Of a stretch of DNA of 39,972 nt, positions 1 to 7,592 are shown in pieces. The position numbers and the translations under genes are program-made. This DNA is from JALGWA01 sp964604955 (lineage in GTDB: Bacteria > Arandabacterota > Arandabacteria > Arandabacterales > JALGWA01). Where the stretch lies: the NCBI GenBank assembly GCA_964604955.1, contig CAZSBE010000015.1, positions 1-39,972 of the forward strand, in the 5' to 3' direction. Below the pieces are notes generated by a model. The model did not search any database, was not told where the DNA came from, and saw only the letters and a program-made list of their open reading frames with translations. The stretch's first letter is position 1, and every line of letters begins with the position of its first letter.

Positions 1-776
1 CCCTGGCCGACGTTATAGTCCCAGAGCACCTGGACATTGGCGGGTATGAGGCCGCGCTCGTCGGCCAGCTCGAATATCCGCTTCACCGACGGGATGTACT
101 TGCCCATGACCATGGCATTCTCGTGTACGGACTCGCCGCTCCCGAGCGGGATGAAGCTGATCATCGAGCTGAGCGACCGGCCCCTGGCGAGCTCGGACCC
201 GATCTCGTCGCGGAGCCCCGTGGTATCCGAGTCAAGGGCCGCCTCCTCGAGCTCGCGCTCGAACTCCTCGGACTCCAGGTCAGCGGTCATCTCCCTGATC
301 TCGACATGCAGCGACTCGTCCACGGTGGCTATCAACTGCCTGAACTCGTCGCCCTCCTTGAGGAGCCTGTACTCCAGCAGCGCCATCCGTCCCAGGAGCT
401 CCTTGGCCCGCTGCTCATCCTTGACTCCGGCCAGCTGTACCACGAGACGGTCATTGCCCTGCTTCTGAATCAGGGGCTCCGAGACCCCGAACTTGTCTAT
501 GCGGTTGCGGATAACGGTCTCGGCCTTGCTCAGGGTATTTTCGAGGTCGCCCTCCTCTATGGCCGTCTTGTCGATCTCGAGGACTACATGCATGCCCCCC
601 TGAAGGTCCAGGCCCAGATGTATGGCTCTATTGCGGAGCTCGGCGTAGTCTTCGGCCGGCATCGCCGCCTTCTCCTCTTCGGAGAGGGACGCAACCTTCA
701 GGGTGGGATAGAGATAGTAAAGCGCGACTATCACGACTATCGCGATCAGGATTACACGCCACTTCACACTGCCCAT
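1..776 (-). CDS. secD: Protein translocase subunit SecD (partial, 5' part)
   Basis: The reading frame starts at ATG 776 and runs off the left edge, giving 258 N-terminal residues. Residues 6-25 form a membrane anchor. The SecD hallmark LGLDLQGGMHVVLEID follows near residue 54, then the first periplasmic (P1) region with IRNRIDKFGVSEPLIQKQG. SecD is an RND-family inner-membrane protein that works with SecF and the SecYEG channel to drive protein export using the proton gradient. A purine-rich stretch (AGAAGGG) lies about 10 bases before the ATG. The gene has its own promoter at 869-897 and a terminator-like hairpin in its leader. secF would be expected beyond the left edge, but this cannot be seen. 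Identification is firm. Confidence 0.95.
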   Translation of the reverse strand, partial: MGSVKWRVILIAIVVIVALYYLYPTLKVASLSEEEKAAMPAEDYAELRNRAIHLGLDLQGGMHVVLEIDKTAIEEGDLENTLSKAETVIRNRIDKFGVSEPLIQKQGNDRLVVQLAGVKDEQRAKELLGRMALLEYRLLKEGDEFRQLIATVDESLHVEIREMTADLESEEFERELEEAALDSDTTGLRDEIGSELARGRSLSSMISFIPLGSGESVHENAMVMGKYIPSVKRIFELADERGLIPANVQVLWDYNVGQ

Positions 777-817
777 GTGGAAACCCTTCTTTTTAAGTTC
801 GCTTCAGATATGCAGCT

Positions 818-843
818 AACAATAAGAGAGCCGCAGGCGGCTC
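818..843 (-). promoter_or_regulatory. Terminator-like hairpin in the secD leader
   Basis: On the minus strand GAGCCG-CCTG-CGGCTC (843-828) forms a perfect 6-bp GC-rich stem with a four-base loop, followed by T-rich TCTTATTGTT. It lies downstream of the secD promoter and about 50 bases before the secD start, so it could attenuate secD transcription. It may instead be a remnant terminator for the pdxJ operon. The structure is seen; the role is inferred. Confidence 0.45.
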
Positions 844-868
844 ATCTTCAAGGAATTACCGAGAAGAT

Positions 869-897
869 AGTCTAAGGCGCGGTATGGGCTGTGTCAA
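869..897 (-). promoter_or_regulatory. Sigma-70-type promoter for secD
   Basis: The minus strand carries a perfect -35 TTGACA (897-892), a 17-base spacer and -10 TAGACT (874-869). The predicted start near 862 leaves a leader of about 85 bases before secD. Confidence 0.65.
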
Positions 898-900
898 CAG

Positions 901-918
901 GTAAAATCCGGACGGATT
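901..918 (-). terminator. Weak terminator after pdxJ
   Basis: On the minus strand AATCC-GTCC-GGATT (918-905) folds into a 5-bp stem and runs into TTTTAC. It sits 25 bases after the pdxJ stop and just before the secD promoter. The stem is short, so termination would be inefficient. Confidence 0.3.
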
Positions 919-942
919 CGCCGCCCCGGGCCCTCCTTACGC

Positions 943-1656
943 CTATTCGGCGAGCATTATCATCTCCTGGACGGCCTGGTTGAGACCGACCATGACGGCC
1001 CTGGCGATGAGGGCATGCCCGATGCTGAGCTCCTCGATCTCGGGAATATCGGCTATCGCCCTGGTATTCCAGTAGTTGAGGCCGTGTCCCGCGCTGACGC
1101 CCAGGCCCCCTTTGGCAGCGAAGCCCGCCACCTTGGCGATCTTCTCGAGCTCTATGCCGGCGGACTCCTCGCCCCTGGCTTCTGCATAGGCTCCCGTGTG
1201 GATCTCGACTATGTCCGCCCCGGCCTCTATGGAGGCCTTGATCTGGGCTATGTCCGGGTCCACAAAGCAGCTTACCCGTATTCCGGCGTCGCGGAGCTCG
1301 TTTATGGCCTTCGCATACAGGGGCAGGTTACTCTTTACGTCGAGGCCGCCCTCGGTGGTGAGCTCCTCCCGCTTCTCGGGAACAAGCGTGGCGACATCGG
1401 GGCGGACTTCCTTTGCGATGGCAATGATCTCGGGTGTGGCCGCCATCTCGAGGTTCAGCTTGGTCTTGAGGAGCTCCCGGAGGAGCCTGACGTCGCGGTC
1501 CTGGATATGCCGCCTATCCTCTCTCAGGTGGACGACTATCCCGTCGGCGCCGGCGTGCTCGCATAGCACCGCGGCCTCCACCGGGTCGGGTATGGTTATG
1601 CCGCGCGCCTGGCGCAGGGTGGCGACATGGTCGACGTTGACTGCCAGCTTAGCCAT
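943..1656 (-). CDS. pdxJ: Pyridoxine 5'-phosphate synthase PdxJ
   Basis: The 237-residue protein matches the usual PdxJ length of about 240. It condenses 1-deoxyxylulose 5-phosphate with 3-amino-2-oxopropyl phosphate to make pyridoxine 5'-phosphate in the cytoplasm. Family signatures are visible along the chain: KLAVNVDHVATLRQAR at the N-terminus, HLREDRRHIQDRD carrying the first catalytic His, NLEMA with the catalytic Glu, EIHTGAYA, and SAGHGLNYWN with the second catalytic His. Start ATG 1656 is preceded by GGAGGTG. It is the last gene of the rsmA-led operon, 16 bases after the gene at 1673. The preceding pathway enzyme, PdxA, is encoded at 23707-24708. Confidence 0.97.
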   Translation of the reverse strand: MAKLAVNVDHVATLRQARGITIPDPVEAAVLCEHAGADGIVVHLREDRRHIQDRDVRLLRELLKTKLNLEMAATPEIIAIAKEVRPDVATLVPEKREELTTEGGLDVKSNLPLYAKAINELRDAGIRVSCFVDPDIAQIKASIEAGADIVEIHTGAYAEARGEESAGIELEKIAKVAGFAAKGGLGVSAGHGLNYWNTRAIADIPEIEELSIGHALIARAVMVGLNQAVQEMIMLAE

Positions 1657-1672
1657 TCAAGTGCACCTCCGG

Positions 1673-2086
1673 CTACTTTATGCGCTTCTCGAGCTTGATC
1701 TCGCATACGAGGCTGTCATTGCTCGATATACCCAGGGTCAGGAACTTCTTCCGCTTCCGCTCGTCATAAGACTCTATACCATAGAGAACGCCGCCTCCAG
1801 CCTTTTCTACAGCGCGCGTCACCTCGAGATTGGCCCTCAAGAGGGACTGCGTCCGGCTGAGCCTGACATAGTCGTAGCGTATGCGCCTGCCGTCCATATC
1901 CACGCTCGAACGGTCGACTCCCAGCGGCTGTATTCGCACGTACGCGCTTTCGACCGCCGCGCCTATGGCCGCGCTGTCCGGAACCCCGGGCGACACGACC
2001 CGGCCCATTGAGCCGCGCGAGAAGTAAACAAGAGCCGCCAGCGCCACAAGCACGACGATGGCGGCTATCAGTCTGGTTATGCCCAA
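1673..2086 (-). CDS. Small membrane-anchored protein of unknown function
   Basis: The protein has 137 residues and is not recognised. An N-terminal hydrophobic segment (about residues 5-22, LIAAIVVLVALAALVYF) should anchor it in the inner membrane. A soluble periplasmic domain of about 110 residues follows, with alternating beta-like stretches and a basic end. Only a TTG start (2086) fits, with AGGGAG upstream. It sits between a lipoprotein gene and pdxJ with short gaps, so it is probably co-transcribed. The pattern of an anchor plus a small alpha/beta domain suggests an envelope accessory protein, but no function should be assigned. Confidence 0.75.
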   Translation of the reverse strand: MGITRLIAAIVVLVALAALVYFSRGSMGRVVSPGVPDSAAIGAAVESAYVRIQPLGVDRSSVDMDGRRIRYDYVRLSRTQSLLRANLEVTRAVEKAGGGVLYGIESYDERKRKKFLTLGISSNDSLVCEIKLEKRIK

Positions 2087-2125
2087 TCTCTGGACCGTTC
2101 TCCCTTGCCGGCCTCGCCGGCCGGT

Positions 2126-2674
2126 TTATGATGGATCCTTAAGCGACTCCTCTATAGCCTTGAAGACCCAGAGCGTCGAGTCGTAAGGGTCCTCGACGAT
2201 CTCGACAACGAACCAGCTTGCGAACACGAAGTAAATGGTCGGCTCGACGGCACCCGGCTCCTCGACCGTGACCTTGATAGTGGGCTCGAGGCGGTAGCCG
2301 ATGCCGTCGTCGGTAGGCCACGGCGCGCTGTTGAGCGGAAGGTCCATTTCGATCTTGGTGACGGTCGAGGCCTCGAACATGTTCTTCGCCGTATTGACGT
2401 CGGGAGTCTTGCCCCACCACGGCTGGTCGGGCGGAAGCCCGAGAAGGTCGGCGTCGTCACTGGTAAACGTGAACAGGAAGTTGTCGTGAAGCGACTCCGA
2501 GTATCTGTCGATGTCCTTCTTCTCATATGCGTCCGCGAAGAACTTGATGAGGTTCTCGGGAGTCTTTCTGTCGCGATCCGGCTTGACGGGGTCGCCCCCG
2601 CCGCCGCTTACCGAACAGCCGGCCATGTAAGCCGCAATGCAAATCATCAGAACCACCCAGACCCATCTTCTCAT
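2126..2674 (-). CDS. Lipoprotein, NTF2-like (second of a tandem pair)
   Basis: The start chosen is ATG 2674 (MRRWVWVVL), which gives a normal lipoprotein signal peptide: two Arg, a hydrophobic core and the lipobox MAGC with the acylated Cys near residue 20. Upstream in-frame starts would put about 18 charged residues in front of the signal. The mature part opens with TPENLIKFFADAYEKKDIDRY, read here as the first helix of an NTF2/SnoaL-like fold, followed by beta-rich sequence. No catalytic residues are evident. It lies 14 bases after a gene of similar size and layout (2689-3309); the two look like diverged paralogues acting at the envelope. Function is unknown. Confidence 0.8.
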   Translation of the reverse strand: MRRWVWVVLMICIAAYMAGCSVSGGGGDPVKPDRDRKTPENLIKFFADAYEKKDIDRYSESLHDNFLFTFTSDDADLLGLPPDQPWWGKTPDVNTAKNMFEASTVTKIEMDLPLNSAPWPTDDGIGYRLEPTIKVTVEEPGAVEPTIYFVFASWFVVEIVEDPYDSTLWVFKAIEESLKDPS

Positions 2675-2688
2675 ACCGCTATCCTCCC

Positions 2689-3309
2689 TTACATTCTCGC
2701 TCTTGTTTCGCCCTTCAACCGGCCCCATGAGGGGTCCCGGTCATCGTTGAGATAGTCAACCCATGTCTCTATATACCAATAGCCGTCGAGCGTCTTCCTG
2801 AAGAAGAAGCGCACGCGGCCGTTGTATCCGACGAAGGCCTCGAGCTTGAGCACGAGGCTGTAATCCTCCTGGAGTACATAAGTGGTATCCGTGAAGTCAA
2901 CGATGACTTCGTTCTCATAGAAGAACTGCAGGTTGGCGTACCTGCATCTTACCGGGTCGAGAATATACTCCATGACCGCGGTCTCGACATCCTTGTTCCA
3001 GTCCGCATACGCACCCGGGAAGTTCTTCTCCACCTCAATCGAGTCCGACTGGTCCGGTTTGAAGAAGAAGTCGTCCGTGAACAGCTCCTCATATGTTACC
3101 GGCTGCTGGTTGTCCACCGCGAGCTTCATATTGTAGAGCACGTCCCATGCCGTAAGCGGCAGCACCGGCGCGTTCCCGACCGTGGTGGGCGGAATGGCTT
3201 CCCTGGTGCTGAAGCAGGACGTGGCGAGCGCCGCCAGGGCCAGGCAGGCCGCCATAACGCGCGCCGGCCGGGCCGCCCTAGAAAATGTGCTTTGCACTGA
3301 TCTCGGCAT
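2689..3309 (-). CDS. Lipoprotein, NTF2-like (first of a tandem pair)
   Basis: ATG 3309 (MPRSVQ) is chosen because AGGGAG lies eight bases upstream and because it gives an Arg-rich n-region, a hydrophobic core and the lipobox LATSC. The start lies inside the end of the outer-membrane barrel gene, overlapping it by 32 bases, which suggests translational coupling. The mature domain begins with LTAWDVLYNMKLAVDNQQ and continues into Tyr/Phe-rich beta strands (VRFFFRKTLDGYWYIETW), resembling the NTF2-like fold of its downstream neighbour. No active site is visible. The position directly after a barrel gene suggests a partner of that protein, but this is inference. Confidence 0.78.
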   Translation of the reverse strand: MPRSVQSTFSRAARPARVMAACLALAALATSCFSTREAIPPTTVGNAPVLPLTAWDVLYNMKLAVDNQQPVTYEELFTDDFFFKPDQSDSIEVEKNFPGAYADWNKDVETAVMEYILDPVRCRYANLQFFYENEVIVDFTDTTYVLQEDYSLVLKLEAFVGYNGRVRFFFRKTLDGYWYIETWVDYLNDDRDPSWGRLKGETRARM

Positions 3310-5245
3310 TCCAGTACTCCCTGAAGGCCTCATTCACACGGTCGCCTTCCTTCCGGTTGTGCTCGAGGTGGAAGGCGAACTCCGAAGCGTCGTTGATCCT
3401 GTAACTGAAGCCCACCCTACCACTTATGTCGGTATTCTGGACCACATAGTCCAGAATTTTAATGCCGTTCTCAAATCTCCACCGAGTGTCCGTGAAGAAG
3501 CCCTGCCTTATCCTGAAATTGAGGTACCTCCCGACTTTGTAATTCAGGGCTATGCTGAGAAGATGCGACTCGCTCTCAGTCGCCTGGGCATAAAGCCTCT
3601 GGCCGCCCTCTTTACGGTAGCTGCCCTGGTCCTGGTACTTGTAATTGTGCCTCACATTGAGGCCGAGCTCCCTCACAATCTTGACGTCCACACTGGTGGT
3701 GATGTTGGAGTTTCTGACCAGGGTGTTCCTGGCATCATCGTAGTGATAATCGGTGAAGACCGACGAGATCTCGTATCGCTGGTTGAGGCTCACCCTCTGC
3801 CATGTCTTGATGTCATACGAGCCCGTCATCCTGTATCTCTCGGTGTCCTTGTTGTTCGCGGACTGCTGGGACCGCGTGTAGACCGACCGCTCATTTGAAA
3901 CCTCCCCGCCCAGGCTCAGGTTGATTCGCGGACGGAGCTTATAGTCGAAGTCGGCCCTGAAGCGGTTGCTCAGCATGTCCCTGTCCTTGGGATTGGCGAA
4001 CTTGTCGTCGTATTCGATGCTCGCGAGATCGGAAAGCGCGCTGAAGTTGAAGTCCGCCTTCGGACCGATCTTCTGGGCGAACTTGAGGCTCATCGACTTC
4101 TGTATGTTGTTCCCCGTGTCGGCCGTTATGTAAGCCGAGCGCGTGTCTCCCCACTTGCCTCCGAAATTCAGGCTCGCCCCGCCCCAGGGGATCAGTCTCA
4201 CGCTGCCGTCGATAACGGCGGTGTTGATGTCGCTGTTCCTGTCCTCCCTTACCAGGAACCTGCTCTCGGCCCGGCTCAGGTTCACCGATGCATCCCAGTT
4301 GAAGCGGTCGGTGGGCCTGAAGTCCGTGGCAATCGACACACCCTTGCGATTGCGGAACTCCGTCTCCTGCACCTGGGCGATCTGATCGGGGCGCTGCTTC
4401 CGCTCGTCATTGGCATAGAGGTTGGCGGTCACCCCCAGCCCGGGGAAGACATCGAAGCTGGTGTTGAAAGTGAGATTCTGCGAAAATGTCTTGTCCGCGG
4501 TTTCGAGAACCAGCACTCCTGCCGAGTCGAGCTCGGAGTTCAGGAATATCTGTTTGCCCGTGTAATCCGCCGACGCCCTGAAGCTCGAACCCTCCGGGTT
4601 ATATGTCATGGATGCGCCGATGTCTCCCTGGTTTCCCGAGTTCCTCACGTTCGAGTAAGAGTTCTGCGTCGCGCCGCCTCCCAGGTGTACCGTTACACCC
4701 AGTCCGCTCGTAAGGTCCTTCGCGAGGTCCGAGGCCACTGTGAAACTGCCGCGCTTCTTCCTGTCGTCCGGGGCGCCCCCCCCGAGGTCATACCAGTTGG
4801 CCAGAACGGTTGAGTTGTAGTTCACCGAGAAACCGATGTTGTCGTTGAGATCGTACGAGAGCGAGGCCGTGGTGCCGTCATTTGCGTCCGCGCGCTTCAG
4901 CGTGGAGTTGGAGCGGTTATGCAGCCCGGCGTTGAGGCGCACGTTGAACTTCCCGCCGAAGGGCTGGGCCAGGGCTATACGGGAGTCCCAGTTGGTGACG
5001 TCCTTTTCCTTATTGAGGGTGAACTCGACGGACGGGTGGGTGGCGTCGTACCAGCGGTCGTAGGAGGTGGAAATCGAATCGGGAAGCGCGTCCGGAGGCG
5101 AGCCCAGAAGCGAATCCGAGAGCGAGTCCGGGAGCGAGCCCGACACCGAGTCGGGCTCCGCGTCGTCATCCGTCGCCGCAATCGCCGGGAATACTCCGGC
5201 CGTCAGAAAGACGAGAAGGAACTGTAACGCGATAAACCGCGCCAT
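3278..5245 (-). CDS. Outer-membrane beta-barrel protein
   Basis: ATG 5245 overlaps the rsmA stop (TGATG), giving 655 residues; a GTG one codon upstream is also possible. A cleavable signal peptide (ALQFLLVFLTAGVFPAIA) is followed by a low-complexity stretch rich in PDS/SDS units (about residues 30-60). About 590 residues of alternating amphipathic strands follow, rich in Asn, Asp, Arg and aromatics. The chain ends in Phe (AKHIF), the classic C-terminal signal read by the BAM complex. The size would suit a barrel of 20 or more strands. There is no TonB plug or POTRA domain. The family is not recognised; it could be a porin, transporter or surface scaffold. It is co-transcribed with rsmA and two lipoproteins. 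Confidence 0.85.
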   Translation of the reverse strand: MARFIALQFLLVFLTAGVFPAIAATDDDAEPDSVSGSLPDSLSDSLLGSPPDALPDSISTSYDRWYDATHPSVEFTLNKEKDVTNWDSRIALAQPFGGKFNVRLNAGLHNRSNSTLKRADANDGTTASLSYDLNDNIGFSVNYNSTVLANWYDLGGGAPDDRKKRGSFTVASDLAKDLTSGLGVTVHLGGGATQNSYSNVRNSGNQGDIGASMTYNPEGSSFRASADYTGKQIFLNSELDSAGVLVLETADKTFSQNLTFNTSFDVFPGLGVTANLYANDERKQRPDQIAQVQETEFRNRKGVSIATDFRPTDRFNWDASVNLSRAESRFLVREDRNSDINTAVIDGSVRLIPWGGASLNFGGKWGDTRSAYITADTGNNIQKSMSLKFAQKIGPKADFNFSALSDLASIEYDDKFANPKDRDMLSNRFRADFDYKLRPRINLSLGGEVSNERSVYTRSQQSANNKDTERYRMTGSYDIKTWQRVSLNQRYEISSVFTDYHYDDARNTLVRNSNITTSVDVKIVRELGLNVRHNYKYQDQGSYRKEGGQRLYAQATESESHLLSIALNYKVGRYLNFRIRQGFFTDTRWRFENGIKILDYVVQNTDISGRVGFSYRINDASEFAFHLEHNRKEGDRVNEAFREYWNAEISAKHIF

Positions 5246-6174
5246 CACCCCACCACATCCTTCACCGCGTTCGCCAGGCTTGCGAATTCCTGGATTGAGA
5301 GGTCTTCCGGTCTTCTATCGGATCCCACGCCCGACATGCGACTAACGATTTCTATCGTTTCCGGCGTTAGCCCTGGTATCTGCCTGAGGCTCCTTCTCAG
5401 AGTCTTCCGCCTTTGCCCGAACGCCGCTCTTATAGTCTGAAAGAAAAGCCCCTCTTCTCTCACATCAACCCCTGGTCGTTCGAGCACGCTTAAACGCACG
5501 ACGCTAGACCGCACGTCGGGACGTGGGAAAAAACTTGTCTGCTTGATCTTGAACATGACTTCCGGCTCAAATCTGTATCTGATCAATATCGAAAGCGAAG
5601 AATAGTCCTTGCCGCCCGGCGAGGCGACAATACGCTTCGCGAATTCGTCCTGCACGGTGATTACGCAGCACTTGAAATGCTCCCGCGCGTCTATCAGATG
5701 CAGCAAAATGTTGGTCGTAATGTAATAGGGCAGATTGCCCACGACCTTCCACCTCTTTATATCGGGATATTTCCCGATGAGATTACCGAAGTCGATCTTG
5801 AGTATATTGGCCTCCACGATATCCACATTGCCGTTTGTCTGCTCGCGGAGGGCGGAGGCCAGCCGGCCGTCTATCTCTATGGCGATCACGCGCGAGGCCC
5901 GCGCCGAAAGCACGGAGGTAAGCGCCCCCAGGCCCGCACCGATCTCCACGACGCCCTCGTCAGGCTCCAGCTCGAGGGCATCGACGATTTTACGCGCGAC
6001 GTTGGCGTCGGCCAGGATATGCTGGCCGAGACTCTTCCTGAGCCTCAGGCCGTGCTTCTTAAGGAGGGCAATCTGGCTCAAGGCAGCACCGGCAAGGAGA
6101 GCGGGAATAAGGAGATGCGTGGAATTCAGAACGGAAAAGAAAATGCCAGCGCTCTCTGCCTGCCAGAGGTTCAT
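5245..6174 (-). CDS. rsmA: 16S rRNA dimethyladenosine transferase RsmA/KsgA
   Basis: RsmA dimethylates two adjacent adenines in helix 45 of 16S rRNA during small-subunit maturation. Visible hallmarks are LRLRKSLGQHIL near residues 43-54, SAM motif I VVEIGAGLGALT (75-86) and the catalytic NLPYYIT (147-153). The C-terminal RNA-binding part contains FFPRPDVRSSVVRL and AFGQRRKTLRRSL. From ATG 6174 (GAAGGT upstream) the protein has an unusual 40-residue N-terminal extension with a hydrophobic stretch that canonical RsmA lacks. A TTG at 6081 would give the usual N-terminus but has no visible ribosome site. It leads the operon and its stop overlaps the next start. Confidence 0.95.
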   Translation of the reverse strand: MNLWQAESAGIFFSVLNSTHLLIPALLAGAALSQIALLKKHGLRLRKSLGQHILADANVARKIVDALELEPDEGVVEIGAGLGALTSVLSARASRVIAIEIDGRLASALREQTNGNVDIVEANILKIDFGNLIGKYPDIKRWKVVGNLPYYITTNILLHLIDAREHFKCCVITVQDEFAKRIVASPGGKDYSSLSILIRYRFEPEVMFKIKQTSFFPRPDVRSSVVRLSVLERPGVDVREEGLFFQTIRAAFGQRRKTLRRSLRQIPGLTPETIEIVSRMSGVGSDRRPEDLSIQEFASLANAVKDVVG

Positions 6175-6219
6175 GTTCAGACCTTCGGTTTTAGATCTTC
6201 AACTCGACTCCCGTGAGTC

Positions 6220-6273
6220 TCAACCTCTTAGCAAGCTGTCGCTGACATCACCTCGCTTTGGTTTTTTGACCAT
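6220..6273 (-). other. Possible leaderless 17-codon leader ORF before rsmA
   Basis: An ATG at 6273 lies five bases after the -10 box of the rsmA promoter, essentially at the predicted transcription start. It opens a 17-codon frame (MVKKPKRGDVSDSLLRG) ending in TGA at 6220. The peptide is basic and soluble. The frame may be chance, but its position makes it a candidate leaderless upstream ORF. Confidence 0.25.
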
Positions 6274-6277
6274 GTGT

Positions 6278-6306
6278 AGTATAACATAGTAATTTAGGAA
6301 TGTCAA
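6278..6306 (-). promoter_or_regulatory. Strong sigma-70-type promoter of the rsmA-pdxJ operon
   Basis: The minus strand reads TTGACA (6306-6301), a 17-base spacer and TATACT (6283-6278), one mismatch from full consensus. The predicted start is near 6271, about 97 bases before rsmA. All following minus-strand genes to pdxJ are separated by 40 bases or less, so this promoter probably serves all six. Confidence 0.8.
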
Positions 6307-6527
6307 GCGGATTGGGTATGTGAAAAACCCTGCGCATCCGCCCCGGGACACCAGTATTCTAGCGCCGCGGCGCAATCTTAAAAGGGAACAAAGCATCAGC
6401 ACCGTGTTCGCCAAATGCGCGGCTCATATTCGGTAGGCGTAATACGTGCCGGAGGTCTTTTGGGACCTCTACCTTGACGCCGGCGCTGCCGATAAATACA
6501 ATGTCCGCAAGGGGGGGGTTGGGGCCT

Positions 6528-7589
6528 ATGCCGAGGTTGCCTCGTTATTGCGAATTCGCAGAGCGGTTCCGGAGCGAACTGGATTCCTACATAAGGCGCT
6601 GTCACGGGAATCGCCCCTGCCGCAAGCTCCGGTCCGAGATGACCCGCGCTCTCGCGTGCACGCTTTTCACCGGAAAGGCACAACGCAGGACCCTGCCCGG
6701 CGGCAATCTCCAGAGGCTCCTGGGCGAGATCGGGAAGCGGATAGCCGCCGACAGGTACAACCTGCAGCGCGCATGGTACGAGAAGTGCATCTATGGGACG
6801 AGCAAGGGCACTATCGCGTCGCGCTGGCGGGTTCACAAACGCGAGATCGGGTGCCTGGAGGGCCTCTGGTCCGAGCTCAAGTTCACGCGCAGCGAGTACA
6901 GGCGGCTCATCCAGGACAGCAAGACCTCCTGGCGTTTTGCCGTCGACGAGCTCCACGAGGACATCACCATCCGGCTGGAGGACCGCGCCATCGGCGACCT
7001 TCTGCTCCTGGCCTTCGAAGGCTACGCCGTTCCCAAGGGCAAAGGCACTTCGTTCACGGAGGTTTACGGAATATGCCTCGGCTCGACCCGGTCCAATGAG
7101 GAGAAGCGCCGCGGCCACGGCAAGCACGTCTCTCACTACGTCTACATCCGGAGCGTGCGAACCCAGGTACGGGCCGAGGGCTTCGCCGACCGGGTTGACT
7201 ACGATCTCCGCAGCATCGAGGCCCAGATGGCCGTGGTGAATTTCCTGATGCTGGGATCGGATATCGTTGCGGACTTTCACACCCACCCCTATGAGAGCGA
7301 GAAGGATCTCATCAAGATGAGGGGGTGGCGATTCAGCAGCGCCGACCAGGCTACCATGGTGCCGTGGACGGATCAGCTCCGCCAGAAGCACTTCCACCCG
7401 AGGGCGTCACTCATAATGGCGATCGCCAGGGGGAAGCGGAAGATGAGGGCGCCGGGGCATATGAAACCCAACCTGGTGCGCTTCTCCATCGACAGGTATC
7501 ACTTCTACCTGGCCGCATACCGCATTTGCGGCGACCACTACACGAGCTACGGCATCAATCTCAACGCCGACGCCCTGCCCGGCATCTGA
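6528..7589 (+). CDS. JAMM/MPN+ metalloprotease-like protein
   Basis: Starting at ATG 6528 (G-rich AAGGGGGG about ten bases upstream) the protein has 353 residues; ATG 6501 or TTG 6474 would add 9 or 18. About 165 basic, helix-rich N-terminal residues precede a JAB/MPN domain. The JAMM zinc signature is readable: Glu178 in TEVYGICLG, His251 and His253 in ADFHTHP, then Ser270 and Asp273 in FSSADQ. The stretch between HxH and SxxD is 16 residues instead of the usual 7. JAMM enzymes cleave isopeptide or peptide bonds next to ubiquitin-like or other C-termini. The gene stands alone on the plus strand, so no substrate is suggested by context. Function is inferred from the motif only. Confidence 0.75.
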   Translation: MPRLPRYCEFAERFRSELDSYIRRCHGNRPCRKLRSEMTRALACTLFTGKAQRRTLPGGNLQRLLGEIGKRIAADRYNLQRAWYEKCIYGTSKGTIASRWRVHKREIGCLEGLWSELKFTRSEYRRLIQDSKTSWRFAVDELHEDITIRLEDRAIGDLLLLAFEGYAVPKGKGTSFTEVYGICLGSTRSNEEKRRGHGKHVSHYVYIRSVRTQVRAEGFADRVDYDLRSIEAQMAVVNFLMLGSDIVADFHTHPYESEKDLIKMRGWRFSSADQATMVPWTDQLRQKHFHPRASLIMAIARGKRKMRAPGHMKPNLVRFSIDRYHFYLAAYRICGDHYTSYGINLNADALPGI

Positions 7590-7592
7590 CCT

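Noticed and set aside
6396..7397. Long minus-strand open frame of 333 codons opposite the JAMM gene
   Set aside because: It has no recognisable domain, is rich in Pro/Ala/Leu as expected for an antisense shadow, and the plus strand encodes a motif-bearing protein with a ribosome site.
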